From JAFKKS01 sp050187875 (GTDB lineage: Bacteria; Pseudomonadota; Alphaproteobacteria; Rhizobiales; Xanthobacteraceae): a DNA stretch of 64,000 bases. This document shows, in pieces, positions 48,306-57,560 of this stretch. The notes under the pieces were generated by a model that saw nothing but the letters and a program-made list of their open reading frames with translations, ran no database searches and was not told the DNA's origin. The stretch spans positions 5,832-69,831 of the forward strand of contig JBFWXB010000025.1 in NCBI GenBank assembly GCA_050187875.1. The letters are read 5' to 3'. Position numbers and translations under genes: made by a program. Within the stretch, counting starts at the first letter, position 1. Each line of letters starts with the position of its first letter.

Positions 48306-48749
48306 TTACGCCGCGGGCGGAGCCTCTTCCGGCTTTTCTGCTTCGGCCTCGCTGGTGGCGGTACGGCGTTTTCGCCGCGGCGCACGTGGCTTCTCCCGCA
48401 GACTTTGCGCGAGCGTGTAACCGAGATCGATCGCCTCGGCGATGAGCTCGGTGCGTTCGCTGCGCCGATCCGCCTCTTCGCGCGCTCGTTCCTGCTCTGC
48501 CGCGGGTTTGCGTTCGACGAGCCACAGCGCCGCGAATGCGATCAAGATGACGATTACGAAGGCTGCGGCGATGGCGCCGCGCGCCCAAGCGGTGCCAAGC
48601 GACGGCTCCAGCGCCACGCGGGCCGCGGCCACGCCTTCGATCAGCGCGCCGATGACGCAGAACAAAGCAATGACGCCGACGATGAGGCGTCGGCGCCATT
48701 TGCGGAGAAACTCCTCGATGAGCGCGGTCGGAATTTCGGTCAGCCGCAT
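48306..48749 (-). CDS. Small membrane protein of unknown function
   Basis: This 147-residue protein has two hydrophobic helices (WRRRLIVGVIALFCVIGALIEGV and GAIAAAFVIVILIAFAALWLV). A charged coiled-coil-like region and an Ala/Glu/Arg/Pro-rich tail follow. No enzyme motif is present. The ATG at 48749 is preceded by AAGGG; longer starts fall in the 3' end of the next gene. It could be a stress-envelope protein since it neighbours phyR and a DUF883-like protein, but that is only contextual. Confidence 0.7.
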   Translation of the reverse strand: MRLTEIPTALIEEFLRKWRRRLIVGVIALFCVIGALIEGVAAARVALEPSLGTAWARGAIAAAFVIVILIAFAALWLVERKPAAEQERAREEADRRSERTELIAEAIDLGYTLAQSLREKPRAPRRKRRTATSEAEAEKPEEAPPAA

Positions 48750-48759
48750 CGGCTGACCC

Positions 48760-49239
48760 TTAGTGCCGTCGTGCCGGTGGCGTATCCCTGGTCGAGCCGG
48801 CGATGCCGGCGAGGAAACCGAGGCCAAGCGCCAGCGCGACCGTCATGAAGGGGCGGCGCTCGACCTCTTCGCTCACGCGACGCAGCGCCGAGGTGCCAAG
48901 CTTGGCGACGCCGGTGACGTTGTCGCTGCCGTTGCGGACGCGGTGGGCAATGTCGCTGAGCCCATCGGCCACCATGTGGCCGACATGATCGGTCGCGCGC
49001 GACACGAATTCGTTGACCTGTCCCGATGCGGCGGACACGGAATTGCGAATGCTGGCGTCGCTTGTGAGATGCGCAATCCGCGCTTCCAGCCCGCGGATCA
49101 TCTGCTCCAAGTGGCTGATCTCGGCCGATGGCGTGCGGCGGCGCGCGGTTCTCTGCGTGCGGCGTTTGGCGCCGTTCGCCCGGCGCTTCGCCGGTGCGCG
49201 GCGTTTGGTGGTCGACGTGGCGGTTTCGACTTGCGACAT
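48760..49239 (-). CDS. DUF883/YqjD-like membrane-anchored stress protein
   Basis: This 159-residue protein has a very basic N-terminus (STTKRRAPAKRRANGAKRRT). A central helical part (about 45-125) is followed by a C-terminal glycine-rich hydrophobic helix (PFMTVALALGLGFLAGIAG). This layout resembles the DUF883/ElaB-YqjD proteins, which tether ribosomes or DNA to the inner membrane in stationary phase. The basic, Arg-rich N-terminus may bind nucleic acid. GAGGGG precedes the ATG. A weak EcfG-like motif lies upstream. Confidence 0.65.
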   Translation of the reverse strand: MSQVETATSTTKRRAPAKRRANGAKRRTQRTARRRTPSAEISHLEQMIRGLEARIAHLTSDASIRNSVSAASGQVNEFVSRATDHVGHMVADGLSDIAHRVRNGSDNVTGVAKLGTSALRRVSEEVERRPFMTVALALGLGFLAGIAGSTRDTPPARRH

Positions 49240-49529
49240 TGGTAACCCCTCGGCGTTTCGCGCGTCAGACAACGCTCTCTCCGCGTCAACACGCTTGGCG
49301 CTGAATGGTTTCCTGCGATGGAATGTCTCGGCGGCTCGTGCGCTGTTCTCGGCTGTAAGCCAAAAGGAGAAGGCGTAGCCAGCGCTGAGGCCAACTACGC
49401 CAACTCGACCGGCCGAGCACGAGGGGAGGGGATGGCGGCCGGTTGCCACTTCAATGCGCACCGGCGTGTCCGGTTCCCAGTCGGGCCGCGGTGGCTGCAA
49501 AAAGAACGGTCGGCGAAGCGGAAAACAGT

Positions 49530-49555
49530 TGAACCGTTTCGCGATCGGCGGCGTT
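49530..49555 (+). promoter_or_regulatory. Possible EcfG-type promoter upstream of the HWE kinase
   Basis: TGAAC (49530-49534), a 17-base spacer and CGTT (49552-49555). The -35 differs from GGAAC at its first base. Confidence 0.3.
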
Positions 49556-49702
49556 ACGATTTCAAATATGGGTCAGAAATATCGCGTCGTCTCAGCCCTT
49601 TACGGCGCGAGGGCGTCAAGCCGGTCGGGACGTGGGGTGCCTGTGAGAACAAGGGGCTATCAAAAGTCCGCGATCCGAGAGCTTGAGATTGGCAGTGGCG
49701 TC

Positions 49703-51436
49703 ATGTCCCGAAAGAAGCCGCTCGCCGTGCGGGGTGACACCAAGGTGCTTCTGGGCACCCGCGTTACCTGTTTCATCGTGGGTGCCGCCACGTCCTTCGT
49801 ATTGGTTGGTCTCTCGCGTTTTGCCAACGACAATCTAGGGTCTTATATCGACGCGGTTCTTTTGCTGGGACATCCGGCGGCTTTCTCCTTCATTGGCGTC
49901 GCGGCCGCGATGCCCGCAGGGTCATTTTACTCGGACATGCCAACGTCGTCGACGCCGCAGCAGCTGAAAGAAGCGAACGAAAGACTGAGCCGTGAGGTCG
50001 CCGCCCATGAGGCGACCTTGCGTGAGCTCGAGGCGGTGCGCCGTGATCTCGAGGCGCGTGTCGCCGAGCGCACGAAGGAGCTGAGCCTCGTCAAGGCGCG
50101 GTTCGAGACGGCGCTTCGCGGCGCCAAGGTGCATGTGTTCTCTCAAGATCGCGATCTTCGTTACACGTGGGCCTATGCGCCGCATGGCGTCCAGACCGGC
50201 GATGACATGATCGGTCTGACCGACGAGGAGTTGTTGCCAGAAAGAGACCGCGCGGCCGTGATCGCGCTGAAGCGATCCGTGTTGAAAACGGGGAGCGCCG
50301 AAACCTGCGAGGTGTCCTACCCGCTGCCGCAAGGGCGTGCGCTGGTCTCATTGCACATCGATCCGACCTATGGCGCGGACGGCGAGGTCGACGGCATCAT
50401 GTGCGCCGCCATCGATATCTCGCATACACGCTCGCTGGAGACGGAGCAGCGCCGTCTCGCCGCTGAACTCGCTGCCGCGCTCCAGCGCTATGACACGGCG
50501 CTGCGTGGCTCCAACGTCACTGTGTTCACCCACGACAAGGCGCTGCGCTACACCTCGATCAGCAATAGCTTTCTCGGTCATCCGGTCGAGGACATCATTG
50601 GGCGCGCGGACGATGAGGTGCTCCCGGCAGGGAGTCGGTCCGAGATCGTTGCGCTGAAGCAAAGCGCGCTCGCGTCGGGTGAAACGAAGGATAGCGAGAT
50701 CTATCTGCGCGAAGGCGCGGTCGATCGCTGGTTCGACTTGCATATCGAGCCGCTGCGCGACCTCAGCGGCGAGATCGTCGGCCTCACCTGCGCCGCCGTC
50801 GACATCACCGAGCGTAAGGAGGGCGAGGCGCATCTGCGTATGCTCATGCGCGAGCTGACGCATCGCTCGAAGAATCTGCTCGCGGTCATTCAGGCGATGG
50901 CGCGGCAGACCGCACGGCACACCGGCGCCATCGAGACCTTCCTCGATCAGTTCGGCGCGCGGCTGCAGGCGCTCGCCATGTCCCACGACCTGCTGGTGCA
51001 AGAGAGCTGGCATGGCGCCTCGCTCGAGGAGCTTGTCCGTTCGCAACTCGGCCATCACCTCGACGGCAACCAGATGCAGATCGCCGTCGCCGGGCCGCCG
51101 ATCTTGCTCAAACCCGAGGCGGCGCAAGGACTGGGACTGGCGCTGCATGAACTCGCGACCAATGCCGTCAAATACGGCGCGCTGTCTACACCGACTGGCC
51201 GCGTCGCCATTTCCTGGCAGCGGATGAAGGCGACCGAGGGCCACGGCGTCGAGGTGGTCTGGCAAGAAACCGAAGGCCCGCAGGTGACCGAGCCGAAGCA
51301 GCGCGGTTTCGGCAGCATGGTGATCGAGCGGCATCTCGCCCGGTCACTCGATTCGGAGGTCGCCTTGATCTTCAATCCGGCCGGTGTACTCTGCCGTATC
51401 ATTATACCGATCACGCAGTTCCTCGCGAACGGGTGA
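49703..51436 (+). CDS. HWE/HisKA_2-type sensor histidine kinase with two PAS domains
   Basis: This 577-residue protein has two hydrophobic N-terminal helices (CFIVGAATSFVLVGLSRF and IDAVLLLGHPAAFSFIGVAA) and a coiled coil (LKEANERLSREVAAHEATLRELEAVRRDLEARVAERTKEL). Two PAS domains follow at about 130-240 and 260-370. The HWE/HisKA_2 phospho-acceptor is His387 in RELTHRSKNLL, and the ATPase region shows HELATNAVKYGALS. Kinases of this class feed PhyR in related bacteria, and it lies 1.4 kb from phyR, so it is a candidate PhyR kinase. The ATG at 49703 is chosen over an ATG at 49454. Confidence 0.85.
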   Translation: MSRKKPLAVRGDTKVLLGTRVTCFIVGAATSFVLVGLSRFANDNLGSYIDAVLLLGHPAAFSFIGVAAAMPAGSFYSDMPTSSTPQQLKEANERLSREVAAHEATLRELEAVRRDLEARVAERTKELSLVKARFETALRGAKVHVFSQDRDLRYTWAYAPHGVQTGDDMIGLTDEELLPERDRAAVIALKRSVLKTGSAETCEVSYPLPQGRALVSLHIDPTYGADGEVDGIMCAAIDISHTRSLETEQRRLAAELAAALQRYDTALRGSNVTVFTHDKALRYTSISNSFLGHPVEDIIGRADDEVLPAGSRSEIVALKQSALASGETKDSEIYLREGAVDRWFDLHIEPLRDLSGEIVGLTCAAVDITERKEGEAHLRMLMRELTHRSKNLLAVIQAMARQTARHTGAIETFLDQFGARLQALAMSHDLLVQESWHGASLEELVRSQLGHHLDGNQMQIAVAGPPILLKPEAAQGLGLALHELATNAVKYGALSTPTGRVAISWQRMKATEGHGVEVVWQETEGPQVTEPKQRGFGSMVIERHLARSLDSEVALIFNPAGVLCRIIIPITQFLANG

Positions 51437-51538
51437 ACCCGCCGGTTTGGAACCTCCGGGCGGGGTCCGCGTTGTGGGATCAATCCAGTTCACGTGTCGG
51501 CGTCTGTGACGACCGGCTTGGCGCGAGGGGAGGTTCCC

Positions 51539-51844
51539 GTGCGTGCAGTGGCTTATTGCGTCTTGGGCGTTCTCGCCCTGTCGCCTGGTCTCGTCGCCTT
51601 GGGTCCGACGACGACGCTGGCGAGCCGAATCACCAATGTTTCCGCACCGGTGCAAACGGTGGATCGCACAAACAAGGGCGATCGCCTGACAAGCACGACG
51701 GTGGTCCAGAAGACCGCGCGGCAGAAAGCTCCGCGCACCAGTTCGAATGGCCCCCGCGGCAAGCTTCCCGAAGGGTGCGATCCGTTGGTCAGCCCGCTTG
51801 CGGGTTCAGCTACGGCTGGGCTGACGGGGCGGTGCATGTCCTGA
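51539..51844 (+). CDS. Secreted hypothetical protein, 101 residues
   Basis: A short signal peptide (VAYCVLGVLALSPGLVALG) is followed by a Thr/Lys-rich stretch. The C-terminus CDPLVSPLAGSATAGLTGRCMS has two cysteines that could form a disulfide. The GTG at 51539 follows GGGGAGG. Similar endings (GCDP...GRC) occur in uncharacterised Hyphomicrobiales proteins, from memory. No function can be assigned. Confidence 0.65.
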   Translation: MRAVAYCVLGVLALSPGLVALGPTTTLASRITNVSAPVQTVDRTNKGDRLTSTTVVQKTARQKAPRTSSNGPRGKLPEGCDPLVSPLAGSATAGLTGRCMS

Positions 51845-52024
51845 CCGGCGCGGCGTAACGCCGCCGGCCCCGCCATCCGATCATCGTGTTCAACGCCGGG
51901 CTCACGCCCGGCGTTTTGTTGCGCGCCATTGACGGCGGTCGCGCGGCGACCTTAAGCCTGCACCTGGCATTGCTCCCCGCGCCTCCTTTTTGCCGGCGCC
52001 GCCAATGAACGAAGGAAAGCTCTG

Positions 52025-53221
52025 ATGGAAGGTTCGCGTCTCGCGTCGCACGGCGTTCATGTCGAACTCGGCCCCGATTATCCCGAACTGCGTGAAGCCG
52101 TGAGCCGTGTCTGCGAGAATTTCCCGGGCGAGTATTGGCGCAAGAAGGACGAGGCGCTCGAATATCCAAAGGAGTTCGTCGACGCGCTCACCGAAAGCGG
52201 CTTTCTCGGCGCGTTGATTCCTGAAGAATACGAGGGCTCGGGCTTGCCGCTGCGCGCGGCCGCGGTGATCCTCGAAACGATCAATGCCAGCGGCTGCAAC
52301 GGCGGTGCGGCGCATGCGCAGATGTACATCATGGGCACGCTGCTGCGGCACGGTAGTGCGGAGCAGAAGTGTAAGTATCTGCCCGCGATCGCCAAGGGCG
52401 AATTGCGGCTGCAGGCCTTCGGCGTGACCGAGCCGACGACAGGGTCCGACACGACCAAGCTCAAGACGCGCGCCGAGAAGAAGGGCAACGACCGCTACGT
52501 CGTCACCGGGCAGAAGGTGTGGACGTCGCGCGCGCTTTATTCCGACCTCATGCTTCTCCTCGCGCGCACCACGCCGGTCGATCAGGTGAAGCGGCGCACC
52601 GATGGCCTCTCGGTGTTCATCGTCGACCTCAATGCAAGCCGCGGGAAAGGCCTCGACATCAAGCCGCTCAAGGCGATGATCAATCACAATGCCACCGAGA
52701 TCTTCATGGACGGCCTTGAAGTGCCGGCCGAAAATCTCATCGGTGAGGAGGGGAAGGGCTTTCGCTACATTCTCGATGGCATGAACGCCGAGCGCATCCT
52801 CATCGGCGCGGAGTCGATCGGCGACGGGCGCTGGCTCCTCGACAAGGCGGTGAGCTATGCCAACGAGCGAAACGTGTTCGGCCGTCCGATCGGTCAGAAT
52901 CAAGGCATCCAGTTTCCGCTCGCGCATGCCTATGCGCAGCTCGAAGCCGCCGACATGATGGTGCGCCGCGCGGCGGCGCTGTTCGCCGCCGGGCGCGACT
53001 GCGGGGCTGATGCGAATATCGCCAAGCTTCTGGCGTCGGAGGCGGCCTGGAACGCCGCCGAGGCGGCAATGCAGACTTATGGCGGCTTCGGCTTCGCCAA
53101 GGAATACGACATCGAGCGCAAATGGCGGGAGACGCGCCTCTATCGCACGGCGCCCATCTCCAGCAACATGATCCTGGCTTATGTGGCCCAGCACGTTCTA
53201 GGCCTTCCACGATCATATTGA
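52025..53221 (+). CDS. Acyl-CoA dehydrogenase
   Basis: This 398-residue flavoprotein has the acyl-CoA dehydrogenase pattern: an N-terminal helical domain (LTESGFLGALIPEEYEG), middle beta domain AFGVTEPTTGSDTTKLKTRAEK with the FAD/acyl contact region VTGQKVWTSRA, and C-terminal YANERNVFGRPIGQNQGIQFPLA. The C-terminus continues MQTYGGFGFAKEYDIERKWRETRLYRTAPISS. Such enzymes dehydrogenate acyl-CoAs in beta-oxidation or branched-chain amino acid catabolism. The chain-length range cannot be read. It follows a good ribosome site (GAAGGAAAGC). Confidence 0.93.
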   Translation: MEGSRLASHGVHVELGPDYPELREAVSRVCENFPGEYWRKKDEALEYPKEFVDALTESGFLGALIPEEYEGSGLPLRAAAVILETINASGCNGGAAHAQMYIMGTLLRHGSAEQKCKYLPAIAKGELRLQAFGVTEPTTGSDTTKLKTRAEKKGNDRYVVTGQKVWTSRALYSDLMLLLARTTPVDQVKRRTDGLSVFIVDLNASRGKGLDIKPLKAMINHNATEIFMDGLEVPAENLIGEEGKGFRYILDGMNAERILIGAESIGDGRWLLDKAVSYANERNVFGRPIGQNQGIQFPLAHAYAQLEAADMMVRRAAALFAAGRDCGADANIAKLLASEAAWNAAEAAMQTYGGFGFAKEYDIERKWRETRLYRTAPISSNMILAYVAQHVLGLPRSY

Positions 53222-53279
53222 TGCCTTTTCCGCCGGGTTCTTGACTGGATCGGGCGCGCATGGGAGCGCTCGCGATCTA

Positions 53280-55766
53280 ATGGGAACCAAGTCGATTCGA
53301 TCCTTGGGCACGCCTCTTCGCCACGCCGCCATCGGCGCCGCCATCGCGCTCGCGGCCCTGTTGACGCCGGTGCGGGCGCAAACGCCCACACCGAACGCGC
53401 CGCCGGCCGCTCCCGCAACGGCACCGCAGGCGCAGCCGTCCGTGGACGTGCCGCCCAGTCTCGCCAAGCTCGATCCGCTCAAGAAGCAGCTCGATGAGGT
53501 GCAGGACACGCTGCGCCAGGAGAATCTCTCGGCGGACGTGCTCACCAAGCTGCGGCAGACGACGATCACGGTCGCCGATACGCTCAACGATCGCATCGGG
53601 CAGATGACGCCGCGCGTCGCCGAAGCGCAGGCGCGGCTCAATCAGCTCGGACCGGCGCCGGCGAAAGACGCGCCGGCGGAAGCGCCGACGGTCGCCGCCG
53701 AGCGTGAGCACCTGACGCGCGTCTTCAGCAATCTCGATGGCGCGCTCAAGCAGATGAAGCTCCTCAGCGTGCGCGCCGACCAACTCGGCGAGCGCGTGAC
53801 GGAACGGCGGCATACGCTTTATGCGCGGCAGCTGTTCCAGCGCAGCCCCAGCATGCTCGATCCTTTCTTCTGGGTCGATGTGGGCAAGGCGGTGCCGGCC
53901 GAGTTCAGCAATGTCGGCTCGCTTCTATCCTCCTGGCTCGACGAGATCGGCGGCGCCGGCGGTCTCGTAAAGCTCTTTGCCGCATTGATCCTGATCGGCG
54001 GCGTCGTTGCGCTTGCGGTTGCGATCACCCGGCGGTGGTTGCCGCGCCTCGATGCCGGGCCGCGCTCCGACACGCGTTTCGCGCGTGCGCGCACGGGGCT
54101 CGGCGTTTTCGTCTGGCTGGCGGTGCGTGCGCCACTGGTCGTCGCCGCGTCGGTTCTGGTGCTCGACGGCTTCGGCCTTCTCTCTTACCGCATGGACGAG
54201 GTCGCGCAGGGGCTCCTGGTGGCGACGGTCGCGGCGGCGTTCGGGCGCGGCGTCGCACGCGGCTTGCTGGCGCCGGACAAGCCTGAGCGGCGCCTCATCG
54301 CCATCGATGACGGCACGGCCGGCTGCATCAACGACCATCTCGTGTGGACGACGCGCGTGCTCGCGGTCGCGATCGTGCTGCAGGTGATCCACAAGGTGGT
54401 CTTCGCGCCGTTGGTGCTGACGGTTGCGACCAATATCATTTTTGGTCTCGCGATCGCGGCGCTGCTGGTCCACTTCATCTTCTGCCTGCGTCGGGCGGAG
54501 GAAGCGACCGCCGCCGACACCGTGATCCGCGCGCCATGGATTCGGCCGATCGCCTGGATCATCATCGCCACGATCGTTGCGAGCCTCATCGCCGGCTATG
54601 CCGGCTTTGCCGGCTTTGTCGCGCTGCGCGCGGTGGTCGCCGGCGCGGTCGTTGGCGCGCTTTACCTGCTGCTCGTGATCACCGATGCGGTGTTCACCGA
54701 GATCCTGCGCGGCGATACGCGTCGCGGGCGCACGCTCGCCGCCAACCTCGGCGTTGCTTCGCGCAATCTTGAGCTTGTCGGCACGCTGATCTCCGCTGGC
54801 GTGCGCGTCCTTCTCGTCCTGTTCGCGTTGCTCCTCATCGTCGGGCCGTGGGAGGCTTCGACGGCGGGACTGTTCGAGTCGCTGCAAAGTCTCCCGCTCG
54901 GCTTCCGCGTCGGCGAAATCTACATCTCCTTCCGCTCGATCCTTGCTTCCGCCGCGGTGCTGATCGTCGCATTGATCCTCACGCGCGTCGTCCAGCGCTG
55001 GCTGCAGAACCAGTTTCTCCCGCGCACCAGCATCGAACCGAGCCTGCAGCTCTCGATCGCGACCATCTTCGGCTATATCGGCGTCATCACCGCGATCTCG
55101 CTCGCGCTCGGCGGGCTCGGCATCGACCTGCAGAAGATCGCGATCGTCGCCGGCGCGCTCTCCGTCGGCATTGGCTTCGGCCTGCAGTCGATCGTCTCGA
55201 ATTTCGTCTCCGGCTTGATCTTGCTGGCCGAGCGACCGATCCGTGTCGGTGACCAAGTGGTGGTCAAAGGCGAATCCGGCTGGGTGCGCCGTGTGCGCGT
55301 GCGCGCGACCGAGATCGAGACCTTCGACCGCGCGACCGTCATCATCCCGAATTCGGAGTTCATCACCGGCGTGGTGATGAACTGGACGCACGCCAATTCA
55401 ATGGGCCGCTTCATCGTCAAGGTGGGCGTCGGCTACGATTCCGATCCGGCGCAGGTGCGCGACCTTCTTCTCGCCATCGCGGCCGACCACCCCAAGGTTC
55501 TGCGAACGCCGGGTCCCTGGGCGCAGCTTGCCAACCTCGGCGACAGCGCGCTGGAATTCGAGATGGGGTGCGTCGTCGCGGATGTCGGCGATCGCGGCGC
55601 CGTCAAAAGCGACATCCATTTCGAAATTCTCAAGCGCTTTCGCGAAAACGGGATCGATATCCCCTATCCACAGCGGGAGGTGCGGATACGGTCGGCGGAG
55701 GGGAGTGCCGCGAGCCCGGGAGCTGGGGATGGCGGAGGCTTTGCCGCCGCGCGGCCGCAATCTTAA
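53280..55766 (+). CDS. Mechanosensitive ion channel family protein (DUF3772/MscS)
   Basis: This large 828-residue MscS-type channel has a signal-like N-terminus (IGAAIALAALLTPVRAQ) and a Pro/Ala-rich segment. A periplasmic DUF3772-like region (LDPLKKQLDEVQDTLRQENLSADVLTKLRQTTITV) and several extra membrane helices follow. The conserved MscS pore and beta domain are near the C-terminus (GALSVGIGFGLQSIVSNFVSGLILLAERPIRVGDQVVVKGESGWVRRVRVRATEIETFD, IIPNSEF). Large members act as osmotic release valves. The ATG at 53280 is preferred over 53241. Confidence 0.92.
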   Translation: MGTKSIRSLGTPLRHAAIGAAIALAALLTPVRAQTPTPNAPPAAPATAPQAQPSVDVPPSLAKLDPLKKQLDEVQDTLRQENLSADVLTKLRQTTITVADTLNDRIGQMTPRVAEAQARLNQLGPAPAKDAPAEAPTVAAEREHLTRVFSNLDGALKQMKLLSVRADQLGERVTERRHTLYARQLFQRSPSMLDPFFWVDVGKAVPAEFSNVGSLLSSWLDEIGGAGGLVKLFAALILIGGVVALAVAITRRWLPRLDAGPRSDTRFARARTGLGVFVWLAVRAPLVVAASVLVLDGFGLLSYRMDEVAQGLLVATVAAAFGRGVARGLLAPDKPERRLIAIDDGTAGCINDHLVWTTRVLAVAIVLQVIHKVVFAPLVLTVATNIIFGLAIAALLVHFIFCLRRAEEATAADTVIRAPWIRPIAWIIIATIVASLIAGYAGFAGFVALRAVVAGAVVGALYLLLVITDAVFTEILRGDTRRGRTLAANLGVASRNLELVGTLISAGVRVLLVLFALLLIVGPWEASTAGLFESLQSLPLGFRVGEIYISFRSILASAAVLIVALILTRVVQRWLQNQFLPRTSIEPSLQLSIATIFGYIGVITAISLALGGLGIDLQKIAIVAGALSVGIGFGLQSIVSNFVSGLILLAERPIRVGDQVVVKGESGWVRRVRVRATEIETFDRATVIIPNSEFITGVVMNWTHANSMGRFIVKVGVGYDSDPAQVRDLLLAIAADHPKVLRTPGPWAQLANLGDSALEFEMGCVVADVGDRGAVKSDIHFEILKRFRENGIDIPYPQREVRIRSAEGSAASPGAGDGGGFAAARPQS

Positions 55767-55823
55767 CGGAAAGGCTACAAACGTCGCGATACTGCGTCCC
55801 GACGCCGCCTCCCGAGAAAGCCG

Positions 55824-56408
55824 ATGCCGCGAAACCCGCAACCGCGCTCCACCGTCTCCCGCTATGCCTCGGTCATCGCCGGACGGCTGATGTTGGGCAG
55901 CGCCTTGCTCGGCGCCATCTCGCTCGCCGCCTGCATCAGCCTCGGCGACAACGAGCCGCCCTCGGGCTCACCGAGCTTCTACCGCACGATGGCGGCTGCG
56001 GATGCGCATCTCGACGCCTCGGCGGCGCAGTCGATGATCTCGGGCTATCGGCGCAACAACGGGCTCTCCGTCGTCACGCTCGATCCGGCGCTGATGCGGA
56101 TGGCGGAGGACCAGGCGCGCGCCATGGTGGCGCGCGACAAGCTCGACCACAATGTCGGGCGCAGCTTCACTGACCGCCTGCGCAATTCCGGGTTCGATGC
56201 CAAATTCGCGGTGGAGAATATCGGCGCCGGCTATCATACCCTGGCGGAAGCGTTCTCCGGCTGGCGCGACTCCCCCGCGCATCGCGCGAACATGCTCAAG
56301 AGCGGCGTGACGCGCATGGGCATCGCCGCGGTCTACTCGCCGCGCTCGAAATACAAGGTGTTCTGGTCGCTCGTCCTCGCCGCGCCGGACGATCGCAAGG
56401 GGTCGTAG
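55824..56408 (+). CDS. CAP domain (SCP-like) protein, putative lipoprotein
   Basis: This 194-residue protein has a hydrophobic N-terminal helix ending ISLAACISLG, a likely lipobox. The CAP/SCP domain (about 55-190) follows: MISGYRRNNGLSVVTLDPALMRMAEDQARAMVARDKLDHNVG, AVENIGAGYHTLAEAFSGWRDSPAHRANMLKSGVTRMGIAAVYSP. The conserved histidine and glutamate positions of CAP domains (LDHN, VEN, SPAHRANML) are present. CAP proteins are secreted; their bacterial role is poorly defined. It starts 57 bases after the MscS gene. Confidence 0.87.
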   Translation: MPRNPQPRSTVSRYASVIAGRLMLGSALLGAISLAACISLGDNEPPSGSPSFYRTMAAADAHLDASAAQSMISGYRRNNGLSVVTLDPALMRMAEDQARAMVARDKLDHNVGRSFTDRLRNSGFDAKFAVENIGAGYHTLAEAFSGWRDSPAHRANMLKSGVTRMGIAAVYSPRSKYKVFWSLVLAAPDDRKGS

Positions 56409-56425
56409 CCTTCGAACAGGAGGGT

Positions 56426-56503
56426 GTCATTGCCGGGCTTGACCCGGCAATCCGTCCCTTTTGCGAGGAAAGATGGATGCGCGGGTCAAGCCCGCGCATG
56501 ACG
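56426..56503. repeat. Palindromic repeat, family B (copy 7)
   Basis: The arms are GTCATTGCCGGGCTTGACCC and GGGTCAAGCCCGCGCATGACG. It lies between the CAP gene and a convergent esterase gene. Confidence 0.9.
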
Positions 56504-56507
56504 AAGA

Positions 56508-57560
56508 TCACTCCGTCAGCGCGAACTGCAGGAGCAGCGTGCGCTGGATGAGCGAGAAATTGTCGTCCGAGACCAGCGTGAGGACTGTCTCGCCATCTGA
56601 CGAGCGATGGGCGGAGAGCCCTTCCATATTGTCGATCTGAAATCCCATATCCGCAGCGAAGAGGACATCGCCGTCGAGGAGAGCCCCCGGCCGGATCGAC
56701 GTCAATGGAATCCGGCGCAAGCGCATCTTCACGCCCTCGACGAAGGTAAAGTAACGCTCGAGAACGATGAGATCGCCGTCGGGCGTGACGGCGGCATCGG
56801 TAACGTTGAAATCGTCGCGGCGCTGAAAGGAAAACTCGCCGGGTGTCGGCCCGCCGATCAGCCAGCCGCGGATGTTGCCGTGCGCGTCGAGGCCGCGCTC
56901 GGAGATTGCGATGAGTGTGCCTGCGAGCGGCATCCCTTTCGGGACTGCCGCAAGCGCTTCGAGCCCCTTGTTGCGCGGCAGCATCTTGATCGCATGCGGA
57001 ATCCGTAATGGCTCGCCTCGCGCCACGAGGCCGTGTTTGCCGTAGTCGAACTTCACGATCTGGTGCACGCGTTCGATGCCGACATAGAGCGTGTCGCCGG
57101 CGCGCGTGAGCGACTCGGTGTCGTACCAGCCACGCGCGGCGAGCGGGCGGCCATCCGGACCAAGTATCGGCGCCATCTCGGCGTCGGTAATCGCGATCGG
57201 CGCGCCGGCATTGTAGATGATGCGGCCGCGGAGCCAGTCGGCCTTGTCGCTCAGCGCGATGAAGTGTTCGCCGTCGGCCTCGACGCTGAGGCCGGACAAT
57301 CCGCCGAACGCGGGATGGTTGGACGTCAGCGAGAGGCCGCCGCGAAAGCGCAGGTGGCCGAACTGGCGGCGGTCTGCCTGACGTGGCTCGAAGGAAACGA
57401 TCGGCTTTGCGACGATCTCGATTCGCGCCGGCGCGGCGGATGTGATCGCGCGCGGCGCCGAGGCCGCCGGTCCGAGCGCCAGCGCGGCGATCAAAAGACC
57501 GGCCGGCAGCCGCCCGAGGCGCGAGCGTTTGACGGCACGCGCCGGGGCATATTGGCGCAT
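56508..57560 (-). CDS. Phytase-like esterase (esterase-like activity of phytase family)
   Basis: This 350-residue predicted secreted protein has a signal peptide (RLPAGLLIAALALGPAASA, about 15-35) and a beta-propeller-like PF13449-type region. Segments include FRGGLSLTSNHPAFGGLSGLSVEADGEHFIALSDKADW, RGWYDTESLTRAGDTLYVGIERVHQIVKFD, NKGLEALAAVP and DNMEGLSAHRSSDGETVLTLVSDDNFS. The E in NKGLEA and in NMEGLS are family-typical. The ATG at 57560 overlaps the cobT stop (TGATG), so it is translationally coupled to cobT. Its substrate is unknown. Confidence 0.85.
   Translation of the reverse strand: MRQYAPARAVKRSRLGRLPAGLLIAALALGPAASAPRAITSAAPARIEIVAKPIVSFEPRQADRRQFGHLRFRGGLSLTSNHPAFGGLSGLSVEADGEHFIALSDKADWLRGRIIYNAGAPIAITDAEMAPILGPDGRPLAARGWYDTESLTRAGDTLYVGIERVHQIVKFDYGKHGLVARGEPLRIPHAIKMLPRNKGLEALAAVPKGMPLAGTLIAISERGLDAHGNIRGWLIGGPTPGEFSFQRRDDFNVTDAAVTPDGDLIVLERYFTFVEGVKMRLRRIPLTSIRPGALLDGDVLFAADMGFQIDNMEGLSAHRSSDGETVLTLVSDDNFSLIQRTLLLQFALTE

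Noticed and set aside
49454..49702. N-terminal extension of the HWE kinase
   Set aside because: The extension is basic and without similarity; the membrane helices begin after 49703.
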